A stretch of 20,598 bases of DNA, from NCBI RefSeq assembly GCF_000315625.1, contig NW_005434448.1:41417-62014 (forward strand), in the 5' to 3' direction. The notes under the pieces are model-generated. The model saw only the letters and a list, made by a program, of their open reading frames with translations, made no database searches and had not been told where the DNA came from. A program made the position numbers and the translations under genes. The DNA comes from Guillardia theta CCMP2712 (taxonomy: Eukaryota > Cryptophyceae > Pyrenomonadales > Geminigeraceae). Every line of letters starts with the position of its first letter. Position 1 is the first letter of the stretch. Shown piece by piece: positions 12,702 through 20,598 of the stretch.

Positions 12702-14189
12702 AAGGAGGAGAAGGAGAAGGAGAAGGAGAAGCAGGAGGAGAAGGAGGAGGAGAAGAAGAAGAAGGAGAAGAAGAAGGAGAAGGAGAAGAAGAAGGAGAAG
12801 GAGAAAAAGCAGAAGCAGGAGCAGAAGGAGGTGAAGAAGGAGGTGAAGAAGGAGGTGAAGAAGGAGGAGGAGAAAGAGCCGGAAACAAAGAAGGAAGTGC
12901 AAACGACAAGCAAGGCAGCCCTGTCTCTACGCTGGTGGTGGCCGGCTGCGGTCGAGAAGACGCGCATGCACTCGCACCCCAAGTGGAGGAGCGCTCTGCA
13001 AGTGATAGTAGAGCATGAGGTGGAGGAGTTTGTCAATGATCCCTTCATCAACCGGCTCATCGAGACCAAGTGGAAGCGCTTCGGTCGTCGCATCTACTTG
13101 ATCGACACGGCCCTGCCTTTCTCCTTGTTCCTGGTCGCCTTCGTCGCGCTCCTCGTCCTCAAGGTGAAGCAGTGGGATCAGAAGCAGCGAGGAGCTGAGC
13201 TACACTGGTGGACTCTTGCGCTGAACGTCTTGGTGAAGGCATTGGGGGTATGGCTCTTATTTTTCGGCTGGATCCATCGACACCTCAAGCAGACCGACAG
13301 GAACCCCTCGGAGAGGAACAAGAGGATGGATTTCAAGAAGCTGCTGCAGAAGAATATCTCCTCCATCCTCTCCATCCTCACTGCCGTCTTGGTCTTCTGC
13401 ATCCCAATCTACACTTCTACGGACACGGCTGCCGACGTGCTGCTGCTGGCGATGTCGACGGTGCTGGTATTCTCGCTGCTGCTTCACCTGCTGCTGCCGA
13501 TCAAGCGGGTGGGAACGATCATGATCATGATCTACGACATTCTCCTACAGGACGTGAGCCTCTACTGCGTCATCTACGGGGTCACGCTGACCGGGTTCAG
13601 CCTCGCCTTGTACACCATGCTGCAGACGGCAGACGTGCAGAAGCTGTACGAGGACAACAACAGCACGAGGTTCTTCAACTACCTCACGACCCCGGGGGCC
13701 AGCTTCCTCCAGCTGACCTGGAACTCTCTCGGAGACGACTACGTCTTCTCCACCCAGCTGCTCCTCGCGTCTGTCAACCCGACGCTCTCCTTCATGCTGC
13801 TCATCTCATGGTCGATCCTCTCGGAGCTGCTCCTCCTCAACCTGATCATCGCCATGATGAACCGCAGCTACGAGATCGACTCGCACGACGTCCACAGGAT
13901 CTGGTTCTTCCCGTTCGCGGACCTGGTGCTTCGGCATGAGCGGCGGATGTTCATCAAGAGCTGGAGGCTGTCGCGGTTCTTCATGGGCGATGTGTCCTTG
14001 TACAGGACGGGGAGCTCCTTCAAGACGTCCAACAAGTTCCTGGAGCCGGAGGAGCGGCTGTCGGCCACGTACTACGACATCAGGACAGAGGACGTGAAGG
14101 GGGAGAGGAAGGGCTGGGAGGAGGCGATGAGGACGAAGCGGCAGATCATTCGGACATTGAAGAACGTCATGAGAGCTGACAGGCAGTAG
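10491..14189 (+). CDS. TRPV-like ankyrin-repeat cation channel, copy B
   Basis: An uninterrupted frame of 1232 residues from the ATG at 10491; predicted membrane cation-channel subunit. The first about 280 residues are specific to this copy: a Glu/Gly-rich disordered head, then a weakly conserved segment (SEIWKFFQRLSEK against DLWKFFSDLSKAK in copy A). Ankyrin-like repeats begin near 287, 351, 517, 598 and 667. Residues 722-803 are a Lys/Glu/Gln linker, 66 residues longer than in copy A, between the last ankyrin repeat and a pre-S1 segment. Hydrophobic segments: S1 871-890, S2 907-927, S3 957-973, S4 981-1004, S5 1016-1044, pore with LGDD (1080-1083), S6 1099-1123 with NLIIAMMN. From residue 327 the match to copy A is almost complete until the last about 12 residues, where the tails diverge (RTLKNVMRADRQ here, QKLKNLGL in A). 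Confidence 0.92.
11464..14151 (+). repeat. Inverted-duplication arm B (partner 4831-7362)
   Basis: Partner of arm A, in inverted orientation. Similarity drops sharply upstream of about 11464, although a short block (IPIGPMGDSVVHIAFLLAY) further 5' is again almost identical, and drops again after 14151. An island of about 45 nt at 12161-12205 is strongly diverged inside otherwise near-identical DNA. Confidence 0.9.
12654..12899 (+). repeat. Coding (GAG/AAG/CAG) purine repeat for Lys-Glu-Gln linker
   Basis: Codons GAG, AAG and CAG alternate almost without exception, with sub-repeats such as the nine-base unit encoding KEV at about 12826-12864. It encodes residues 722-803 of channel copy B. The corresponding linker in copy A (6092-6139) is only 16 residues, so this is an in-frame expansion or contraction since the copies separated or were last homogenised. 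Confidence 0.9.
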
Positions 14190-14397
14190 ATTCATCGACC
14201 TCGTTGGGTCTTCATCTGCTCCCTATGTTCCCATCAAGCAGTGAGTGGGAAAGTGAACATTGTATCCTATACCTCATACTCTACACCCTTCACCGCATTC
14301 CATCCGCTTGCTCCTTTCTCTTCTCTTAGGGCACAGTGTTGCCCTGGCTCGAGAGCTGCAGGAAGAGAAATTTTTTCCGAAAGTTTTTTGTGATGAG

Positions 14398-14441
14398 CAG
14401 GAGGAGGAGGAGGAGGAGGAGGAGGAGGAGGAGGAGGAGGA
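14398..14441. repeat. (GAG)n microsatellite
   Basis: About 14 GAG units after a GATGAGCAG lead-in, about 210 nt downstream of the channel copy B stop codon. It could be in that gene's 3' leader; I see no reason to call it coding. Confidence 0.9.
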
Positions 14442-14534
14442 TGTCAAACCCAAGCATCCAGTGAGGAGAGCCTCAACCAGACTGCTGTCAAGGCCATCGT
14501 CTTCGTCCTTGTACTCCGTATATGCTCACCGAGT

Positions 14535-14579
14535 CAGTTTTGCTAGCTGACTCCGCCGTGCCAGTCAGCTAGCAAACTG
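14535..14579. repeat. Inverted repeat with 18/17-nt arms
   Basis: The left arm CAGTTTTGCTAGCTGACT (14535-14552) and right arm AGTCAGCTAGCAAACTG (14563-14579) are complementary except for one unpaired base and flank a 10-nt loop. It could be a structured transcript end, a protein-binding palindrome or the relic of a small inverted-repeat element. No family is recognised. Confidence 0.85.
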
Positions 14580-14740
14580 TTCACAGCCCGTTTAAGCTGG
14601 TTTAAGGGGCAAGGATTGTATATGATTCAATGGCTGGTGACCGTCGGCGACTGAGTTCCGACTGAGGTCAGCACTGAGGTCGTCAACTCTCTCAGGCCTG
14701 ATGATCTCCAACTTGAATTTCGTAGCAGTATCCTCCGAGC

Positions 14741-14782
14741 TTCCGGGGCCCGGCCGGGGCCCCGGGCCGCCCGGGCCGCCGC
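14741..14782. repeat. GC-only palindromic island 2
   Basis: About 40 bases consisting only of G and C after a TT, with overlapping self-complementary blocks (GGGGCCCGGCCGGGGCCCC, CCCGGGCCGCCCGGG). It contains CCGGGGCCCGGCCGG, identical to the reverse complement of part of island 1. Confidence 0.85.
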
Positions 14783-15645
14783 TCAGTGACGGTCCACACC
14801 GCGGCACGAGTCTGAGTAGACCCCATAGCGCCTCTTGATTCCAGGCCGCCCCTGCTTCAAGCCCCAAGCTCCAAGCATCCAGATCTCCTAAGTCCCATAT
14901 TAAGCTCAAGCCCACAACCTTACACCTTGGTTCACTACTGGGTGAGACGCAAGCCCTGAACTTGTGGCGTCTGAAAGAACTTGTGAGGTTATTAGAACCT
15001 CTGAGTCTGTTCTCAGGCGGCTTAAGCGCTGGGAACTAAGATTGTTGTCGACGGGGCAAAGGTTTTTACGGCCCCGTCACTGCTGCTTACTGGTACCGGC
15101 TCACAGTCAGGGGTGAGGGGACGGTGGTACCATCGAGCTGTCTTGACCACCCCTGGCCTGGTTCCAAAAGCTGTGATTGAAGAAGGGGTGGGGTGGTGTT
15201 GAAAGGGGGGTAGGTGCAACGGAGGGGTGGAGGGTACTTGGCCCCTGGAGAGGGGGATCGTAAAACGTGTGTGGGGAACAAAAACGCACCGTATTCGCGT
15301 CCAGATCCAAAGAGGATACGAAGAAGAGGAGCTGAGAGAGGGGAACGAGGGAAAGAGGAACAAGACTTAGAGGCAAGCGAGGTGTAGAAAACGAGGAGGA
15401 CAAGGCAAGCCTTGATTGAGCGATAGTGTCGTGGTGGTGAAGGAACAAGCGATCTGTGGGGGTAGATATGGCAGTCGTGTTGCACGGCACGAAAGGAGTG
15501 GAGTAGTCCGAGACACATGGTGGCATGCTTTTACCTATTTTAGCAAACTGCTTATTCTTTGGTGAAGCAAAATACTGAATCGATGTGCAACTAGCCACAG
15601 GTTTATCCAAGAATTCAGCATCGCTCCCACTGACAACGAGCAAAT

Positions 15646-17656
15646 ATGAAATTTCTTTCCCTGACGATCACAAAGTTTGTGCTCTTGGGAACTCTTTTCT
15701 TATTCTCATCTGCTAGTGACGACCATGATCACGATGCTCATGCTGACGATGCCGATGACCATGACCATCATCATGGCGAGCTATGGTACGGACATTTCCA
15801 GCTTTCAAGTGCCGTGTATACACTGAATCTGCAAAGAGCTGGGGAGGTGTGTCAGTATCACTTGCCTGACATCGTGTTGCTCCCTCTGACATGTCTCACG
15901 TCAGGAGTACGTCGATGATTCCCTCAAGATCGCAATCTTCAAACATGCGATCATTGCAGAAAACACCACAGAGGATGCGATCGCTGCAGAGATCAAAGAG
16001 AGGTTCGAGGATGAGTTGCCTCACGTTCTGCAAGGAGAGACAGCACAGCTGGGATCGTCTTCAGCCAAGTTGCTCAACTACATCCCTGTCGACTTGTTCG
16101 AGCTGGTTCCTGACAAGATGGCTTCCAACACTGTGATCAAGTTGTCAGTGTTGGAGGCAGGAGAGTACGTTATCTTTGCCAATCATTTCCTCTCTGAGTG
16201 GGAGGGCTCGATGAGATTCATGATGGATGTGCATGGAGACGCTGTCATCCCCGATGCCTCGTCTCAGTGTCACTCGACCTTGTCCTCCTCTACTGTCTGG
16301 GGGCTCTCGATCTTGGGAGCGATGATCGGAGCTGTGATGTCACTCTCGGGCGTGTTGATTGTAGCCCCGGTGATCAGGATGAAGGAGGTGTGGGTGCTCA
16401 AGTACCTCAACTTCTTTGCTGCTGGTGTTCTCCTCTCCTTCGTTCTCGTCCATCTGATCCCCGAAGCTGGCAACCTGACCGGTGAAGTGATAAGGGGTGT
16501 GGAATACAGACTCTGAGCGCTGGTTGGCAGGCCGTGTGGATTGGAAAGTCAGCACAACCGTTCTGGCTGGGTTCTTTGCTGGTATAGATGACTTTGAGAC
16601 ACTTGCTCTTAAAATGATGCGGACGATGCAGGGCTTCTCATCGAGCATAGCATACACCTCTTCTTCACTCCCCAGGTCACGGAGCAGGTAACCGCCATTT
16701 CTCTGCCACGGTCCGACCTTTTGACGCCCTTTCAGGCAACCATTGGAGTTGCAAGTGGAAATCTGGCAGAGAGAGGAGAGTTGGTCCTCGTCGACCATCA
16801 TGGGGAGGCAACCAAGGTGTCGGAGAAGGAGAACGCGCAAGAGATCGTGGCATGGGGAAGAATCGGCAACATCCTCATCGGTGACTTCTTTCACAACTTC
16901 TTCGACGGCGTGTCGACGGCCATCGCCTTCAAGTACTGCGGCACTGGTTCCCTTCCTTGAGCTCATACCCGCACATCCGGTCACTCTCTCTCACTAGGAC
17001 TCGGCTGGATCGTCGTCGGCGCGTCAGTCGCACACGAGCTCCCACAGGAGCTGAGCGACTTTGTAGTGCTGTACAACTCAGGCTTGTACGTCTCGGAGCT
17101 TGTCAGAGCTGCTGCCTTGTCACCATTGCTCCAGGTCCATCAAGTGGGCTCTGATCAGCAACCTCATGTCCTCCCTCTCCGCTGTGCTGGGGGTATGCTT
17201 GCTCTGCCTCCTCCTCCCCTGAATTCTAACTGTTCCCGGGTCAGAGTATAGTCATTCTAGCAGCCACGGAGAGTATCGAGCACAACATCAACCACGACAT
17301 GGGCCTCTGCCTTGGTTTCGGAGGAGGACTTCTCCTCTACATCGGAACAGGTACCCGAGATCTCCTGCCCTCCCTCCTCCCTCCCTGCTGCTAACAGACT
17401 CTTGCTACCCGCGTTCTCCTCGCGCTGACAAACTCACTCAGGCCTTGTAATGGACATCGTGAAAGTGAGCGACGTGCGATCAGCGATGATTTGCTGGCTG
17501 GTACGATATAAGAGTCTCATCGCGCTTTCATCCCTTCCTCACTTGCTCCAACAGTCGTTCATCCTCGGGGCTGTCGCCCTTGGCCTGACTGCCCTCAATC
17601 ATATCCATTGTGAATGTTTCGGCGACGAGTCAAGTCATGAGGGTCACAATCACTGA
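15646..17656 (+). CDS. ZIP-family (SLC39/LIV-1-like) divalent metal transporter
   Basis: Predicted membrane importer of Zn2+ or related metals into the cytosol. Ten phase-consistent exons: 15646-15846, 15905-16481, 16531-16581, 16632-16687, 16736-16946, 16998-17085, 17135-17192, 17245-17350, 17442-17500, 17555-17656; total 1509 nt, 502 residues. Introns are 58, 49, 50, 48, 51, 49, 52, 91 and 54 nt. A signal peptide is followed by a His/Asp stretch (DDHDHDAHADDADDHDHHHG), as in LIV-1 ectodomains. Helices: about 199-221, 234-253 (ends HLIPEA), 267-288 (VLAGFFAGLLIEHSIHLF), 338-360 with HNFFDG (348-353), 367-390 with HELPQE (378-383), 401-422, 433-452 and 470-486. These two motifs form the metal site in the family; the second has Gln where LIV-1 members usually have His. 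The C-terminus is short and His-rich (HEGHNH). Exons 3 and 4 are only 51 and 56 nt and complete the third helix. Confidence 0.9.
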
Positions 17657-17983
17657 GTGACTCCCGAACTTCCAAGTTCGCTTTACTCAAACTTTCCTTT
17701 CAAATGTCCCTGTACTAGACCAAGAGAATGTCGAATCATTGAATGTTTTATGATTGTTGCTAATAGCCTAGTAGTTCGGACCCGGTGACCCCGTCTCACG
17801 GTCAGATCGGCGGACGCCGGGTGGTCCGATCCGATCCGTCCAGTACGGTGACTTGCCAAGTTGAAAGATGATGCCTGAAGTGTTAGCACGGTGGCGGCAT
17901 TCAAGCCTAGTAGTCATAGTAGCGGCGGCTGCGGGTTTAGGCAGCATCAGACTCGGAGCGAGGAGGAGGAGCTGAGGCTCATG

Positions 17984-18044
17984 GGCCCGCCGGGATCAGG
18001 CCCGGCCGGGCCCCCCTCAGTCCGGCCGGGCCCGGGGGGCCGGC
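17984..18044. repeat. GC-rich palindromic island 3
   Basis: It contains the perfect palindrome GGCCCGGCCGGGCC at about 18000-18013 and a second CCGGCCGGGCCCGG block at 18022-18035, an imperfect tandem of about 20 nt (TCAGGCCCGG... / TCAGTCCGG...). The island is bracketed by near-direct repeats GAGCTGAGG at about 17969 and 18045. The core GGGCCCGGCCGG is shared with islands 1 and 2. Confidence 0.85.
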
Positions 18045-18256
18045 GAGCTGAGGAGTCATGCGATCACTGAAACCCTGATAGTACCCCCACCATGTCAATT
18101 CATACCCTACCCTTCAAATAGAAGTGAAATATCTATATTCAAAAGGTAAAACTACCCCTACTTGATTCACACCCACCCGTAGCAAAATCCAGTAAAAAAG
18201 GGGAGGAGGTTGTAGGTGCTAACTAGCCAGGAAGGAGAAGGGGAAGAGGACGGGGG

Positions 18257-18378
18257 ACGAGGAAGAGGAAGAGGAAGAGGAAGAGGAAGAGGAAGAGGAA
18301 GAGGAAGAGGAAGAGGAAGAGGAAGAGGAAGAGGAAGAGGAAGAGGAAGAGGAAGAGGAAGAGGAAGAGGAAGAGGAA
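18257..18378. repeat. (GAGGAA)n hexanucleotide array, about 20 copies
   Basis: Near-perfect hexamers, all purine on the plus strand, ending about 85 nt upstream of the sulfotransferase ATG. The array is probably in its promoter or 5' leader. The long minus-strand frame across this region is a shadow. Confidence 0.95.
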
Positions 18379-18463
18379 AGGGACAGAGACAGAGACAGGA
18401 GAGTAAGAAGAATACAAAGATACACGTGTAGAGAGCGCATATTGTGAGCAGCAGTGTTTCAGC

Positions 18464-19594
18464 ATGGCCAGTGTTCTGAGCTGGGTGGGTACGGTAGTAC
18501 TGATCATTTCCATTGTGATGGGAGTCATTGGAACATACTTCCCTGAGCTGTTCTTGAAGATACCAAGTGGTGTGATACTCTGGGCAATGTTCGGGAACCC
18601 GGTTCCTCCTTACATCCTTTCGGATCCTTACACCATGGGAGAGTTTCCCACGTGGGCGCGCAAGGGGGATGTTATTGTGGCTGCTGCACCCAAGGCAGGG
18701 ACGACGTGGATGTTGTACTGTTCGCATCAGATCAGGATGAAAGGAAGAGACTACAACTTCACCGATGTGAATATCGAGACGCCCTGGCCCGACTTGGTCC
18801 ATCGACCGGGCCAAACTTGGAAAGACATCAAGTCGCTGTTGAATACGACTGTGCTGCCGGACGGGTCGAGGCTGAAGGATCATTGGGACAATCCGAGCCA
18901 TCCTTTTCGCATCTTTAAATCCCACTATCATCCCTACAAGAGGAACGGAAAGCCGTACCAGGTCCTCCCAGTGCGGGAGTTCCCCAACATCAAGTTCATC
19001 GGGATAGTAAGGAACGGTCTGGATGTGCTGGCGAGCTTCTGTACCTTCTTCTACAACCACCGTCCTGACTTCAGGAAGATGTGGGGAGGGTTTCCCATGG
19101 CGTTCAAGAGCAACGAAGAATGTATGAACTTCCTCCTCCCCGACGGTCCTCTCGACTACATCTTCTTCGGATACGCCAAGGACTGGTGGGAGATTCGCAA
19201 CCTTCCCAACGTCCTCCTGCTGCACTACTCGGACATGTCCAAGGACCTTGTTGGAGGAGTGAAGAAGATGGCAAAGTTCTTGGAGGTCGACCTGAAGCCA
19301 GACGAGCTCGACCGCGTGGTGGAGAAGTGTTCTTTCAAGTACATGAAAGCGCACTCCGACCAGTTCAACTATGTGCTGTGGAGCAACGAGCCCCCGCTCC
19401 CCAGCACAGCCATGTGCGGTACCATCCATTGCCCTGATAATCCCGAAGGAACGGTAGTGTACAAGGGCAAGTCAGGGCGAGGCAAAGCCACGTTCTCGGA
19501 AGAGCTGATAGCCAAGTGGGAGGCAGCGGAGAAGGCGGAGTTTGATGACCCTGCTTTGATGGACTGGGTGAAGAATGGAGGCAGCTTCCAGTAG
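18464..19594 (+). CDS. PAPS-dependent sulfotransferase with N-terminal membrane anchor
   Basis: Predicted to transfer sulfate from PAPS to an acceptor hydroxyl; the acceptor is unknown. It is 376 residues in one exon. Residues 5-28 are hydrophobic and suggest a signal anchor, unlike soluble SULT1 enzymes. The Sulfotransfer_1 motifs are present: 5'-phosphosulfate loop APKAGTTW (75-82), likely catalytic base His154 in FKSHYHP, 3'-phosphate site IVRNGLDVLASF (181-192) and a C-terminal KGKSGRGKATFS (334-345), which matches the RKGxxGDWKxxFT region of the family in degenerate form. FFYNHRPDF and YSDMSKDL also match family positions. The ATG at 18464 is the first in the frame that gives the hydrophobic N-terminus. 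The membrane topology (type II, luminal catalytic domain) is inferred. Confidence 0.9.
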   Translation: MASVLSWVGTVVLIISIVMGVIGTYFPELFLKIPSGVILWAMFGNPVPPYILSDPYTMGEFPTWARKGDVIVAAAPKAGTTWMLYCSHQIRMKGRDYNFTDVNIETPWPDLVHRPGQTWKDIKSLLNTTVLPDGSRLKDHWDNPSHPFRIFKSHYHPYKRNGKPYQVLPVREFPNIKFIGIVRNGLDVLASFCTFFYNHRPDFRKMWGGFPMAFKSNEECMNFLLPDGPLDYIFFGYAKDWWEIRNLPNVLLLHYSDMSKDLVGGVKKMAKFLEVDLKPDELDRVVEKCSFKYMKAHSDQFNYVLWSNEPPLPSTAMCGTIHCPDNPEGTVVYKGKSGRGKATFSEELIAKWEAAEKAEFDDPALMDWVKNGGSFQ

Positions 19595-20180
19595 GAAATC
19601 TTGTTGCCTGCTGGTCTTTTGCTCGCTGTCTTGTGTCGTCCAGCCTGTCTGGTTTGATTTGGTTTGATGGGTTTGTTCTGAAGCGATTTTGAGAGTAACT
19701 GATGGTAGTTACTCGTTTGCTTTGTAGCAGATCTGAGTTTTGTTTTCTACATTACAATTGTTTAGAGACGAAACGTGTAAACAAGTCTTGACGCCCTTCC
19801 TTCTTTCAGCATGTCTATAGGATTTCGTGCAAACTGGTGTTGGATACAAGCAAACCTGCCAACTCTCATCCATCTACATCTTTCACGACCACAATTGGCA
19901 AGTTGGGTGCAAACTATTTCTCCAATATGAGACTTGGGAAATCAGGTAGAAAGAACCAGAGGAGGCAAAGGAAACGAAGAAATGGAAGTTCAGGAAGGGG
20001 AGGAGGAGGAAGGGGAGGAGGAGGAAGGGGAGGAGGAGGAAGGGGAGGAGGAGGGAGGGGAGGAGGAAGAAGGAAAACTCATAGGGAAGCTGGTGCTGGA
20101 GCGGTTCTGGTATATTCCCATTCCCTCTTCTCGGATATAGGGCTTTGACAGAAGCGACATCACGCAGTGAGCTCCTCTAA
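19595..20180. other. Sulfotransferase 3' region and spacer
   Basis: The first part after the sulfotransferase stop is T/G-rich, like a 3' untranslated region, with no AATAAA seen. A purine minisatellite of GGAGGAGGAAGGG units follows at about 19996-20068. The Gly/Glu-rich open frames there follow the repeat and are not called. Confidence 0.5.
19996..20068. repeat. GGAGGAGGAAGGG minisatellite
   Basis: About five imperfect units of 12-15 nt, purine-only on the plus strand, grading into GGAGGAAGAAGG. Confidence 0.85.
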
Positions 20181-20187
20181 TACCAAT

Positions 20188-20242
20188 CATCCTGCGTCCT
20201 GTGTCCTGCGTCCTGCGTCCTGCGTCCTGCTTCCTGCTTCCA
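20188..20242. repeat. CCTGCGT heptanucleotide repeat
   Basis: About seven copies of CCTGCGT/CCTGTGT/CCTGCTT in tandem. Since seven is not a multiple of three, the array cycles through all frames. Confidence 0.85.
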
Positions 20243-20298
20243 CCACAAGCACTCTCTTCCTCTGACTCCACCCCCTTGCCTGCCCCTCTCCCGACTTC

Positions 20299-20310
20299 CT
20301 CCTCGTCCTT

Positions 20311-20389
<79 letters not shown>

Positions 20390-20544
20390 ACCTCGACCTC
20401 GTCCTCGACCTCGACCTCGTCCTCCTCGTCCTCGACCTCGTCCTCCTCCTCCTCGTCCTCGTCCTCGTCCTCCTCGTCCTCGTCCTCGTCCTCCTCGTCC
20501 TCGTCCTCGTCCTCGTCCTCCTCGTCCTCGTCCTCGTCCTCGTC

Positions 20545-20580
<36 letters not shown>

Positions 20581-20598
20581 CTCGTCCTCCTCGTCCTC
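20299..20598. repeat. (GTCCTC)n hexamer array running off the right edge
   Basis: About 300 nt of CGTCCT units with CCT insertions and a few CCCCGT and CGACCT variants. All unit lengths are multiples of three. On the minus strand it therefore reads GAG-GAC without a stop, an acidic Glu/Asp tract that continues into non-repeat sequence (EEEVGRGAGKGVESEEES) towards 20240. This may be the end of a coding exon of a gene to the right, or pure repeat. Confidence 0.9.

Larger units (their letters stand above)
14190..15645. other. Intergenic region, channel copy B / ZIP transporter
   Basis: No protein family is recognised on either strand. It contains a GAG run (14398-14441), a strong hairpin (14535-14579), GC island 2 (14741-14782), direct ACTGAGGTC repeats near 14662-14682 and a G-rich segment (15180-15260) whose complement has CTACCCC motifs. 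Several minus-strand frames are open over 100-180 codons, but they start at non-ATG codons and show no domain. The 3' part should include the ZIP promoter and 5' leader. Confidence 0.5.
17657..18463. other. Intergenic region, ZIP transporter / sulfotransferase
   Basis: No gene is recognised. It contains an imperfect hairpin of GGACCCGG with CCGGGTGGTCC (about 17777-17825), GC island 3 (17984-18044), a C-rich segment with two ACCCTACCC/ACCCCTAC-type motifs (18080-18180) and a GAGGAA hexamer array (18257-18378) ending about 85 nt before the sulfotransferase ATG. Confidence 0.5.

Noticed and set aside
11991-12902. 303-codon minus-strand frame with a long Leu run
   Set aside because: It is antisense to the Lys/Glu linker repeat and ankyrin repeats of channel copy B.
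13208-13939. 243-codon alternative frame inside channel copy B, with an equivalent at 5043-5774 in copy A
   Set aside because: It is present in both copies only because their DNA is almost identical. The product is an Ala/Arg/His-rich frame shadow with no domain, while the main frame has TRP motifs.
15107-15643. 178-codon minus-strand frame upstream of the ZIP gene
   Set aside because: It starts at a TTG, has no recognisable domain and has a Pro/Ser/Leu composition typical of the reverse complement of purine-rich DNA.
16016-16516. ZIP fragment read as a separate 166-residue protein ending at 16516
   Set aside because: Splicing at 16481/16482 and the following small exons restore a full-length transporter with exact phase, so the stop at 16514 is intronic.
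18167-19429. 420-codon open frame on the minus strand
   Set aside because: It is antisense to the sulfotransferase, whose plus-strand motifs are unmistakable; the rest of it is the translated hexamer array.
20188-20598. Possible CRISPR-like array
   Set aside because: Units are 6-7 nt in direct tandem without unique spacers, and the genome is eukaryotic; this is satellite DNA.

Overview
The window looks like nuclear DNA of a unicellular eukaryote, most likely an alga; a cryptophyte of the Guillardia type fits, but that is an inference. The reasons: protein genes are interrupted by very short GT...AG introns that can be placed by reading-frame phase (most 45-61 nt, typically 48-51), families are eukaryotic (TRP-type ankyrin channels, pepsin-like protease, LIV-1-type ZIP transporter, PAPS sulfotransferase), there are no operons or Shine-Dalgarno sites, and intergenic DNA and long introns are packed with simple repeats.

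Layout. 1-2589 (minus): an incomplete multi-exon gene for a disordered then coiled-coil protein; its long introns are made of pyrimidine-rich or trinucleotide repeats on the coding strand. 2590-4380: repeats (including 36 uninterrupted CAG units) and sequence without a convincing gene. 4381-4671 (plus): a weak small-gene candidate. 4805-7897 (minus) and 10491-14189 (plus): two TRPV-like ankyrin cation channels forming a large inverted duplication with nearly identical DNA over about 2.5-2.7 kb. 8321-9939 (plus), in the spacer between the channel genes: a secreted or membrane-anchored pepsin-family protein whose conserved blocks are in circularly permuted order and whose two catalytic motifs both read DTS. 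15646-17656 (plus): a ten-exon ZIP metal transporter, reconstructed here to 502 residues. 18464-19594 (plus): a single-exon membrane-anchored sulfotransferase. 19595-20598: repeats; a minus-strand frame with a long Glu/Asp tract comes in from the right edge.

No shared pathway is evident; several products are membrane or secretory proteins. The strongest points for follow-up are the permuted protease, the mosaic gene-conversion pattern between the inverted channel copies, the 66-residue charged-linker expansion in one channel, and three GC-rich palindromic islands with a common core, one in each of three consecutive spacers. All gene models come from reading frames and splice-site phase only; no transcript or homology search was available.
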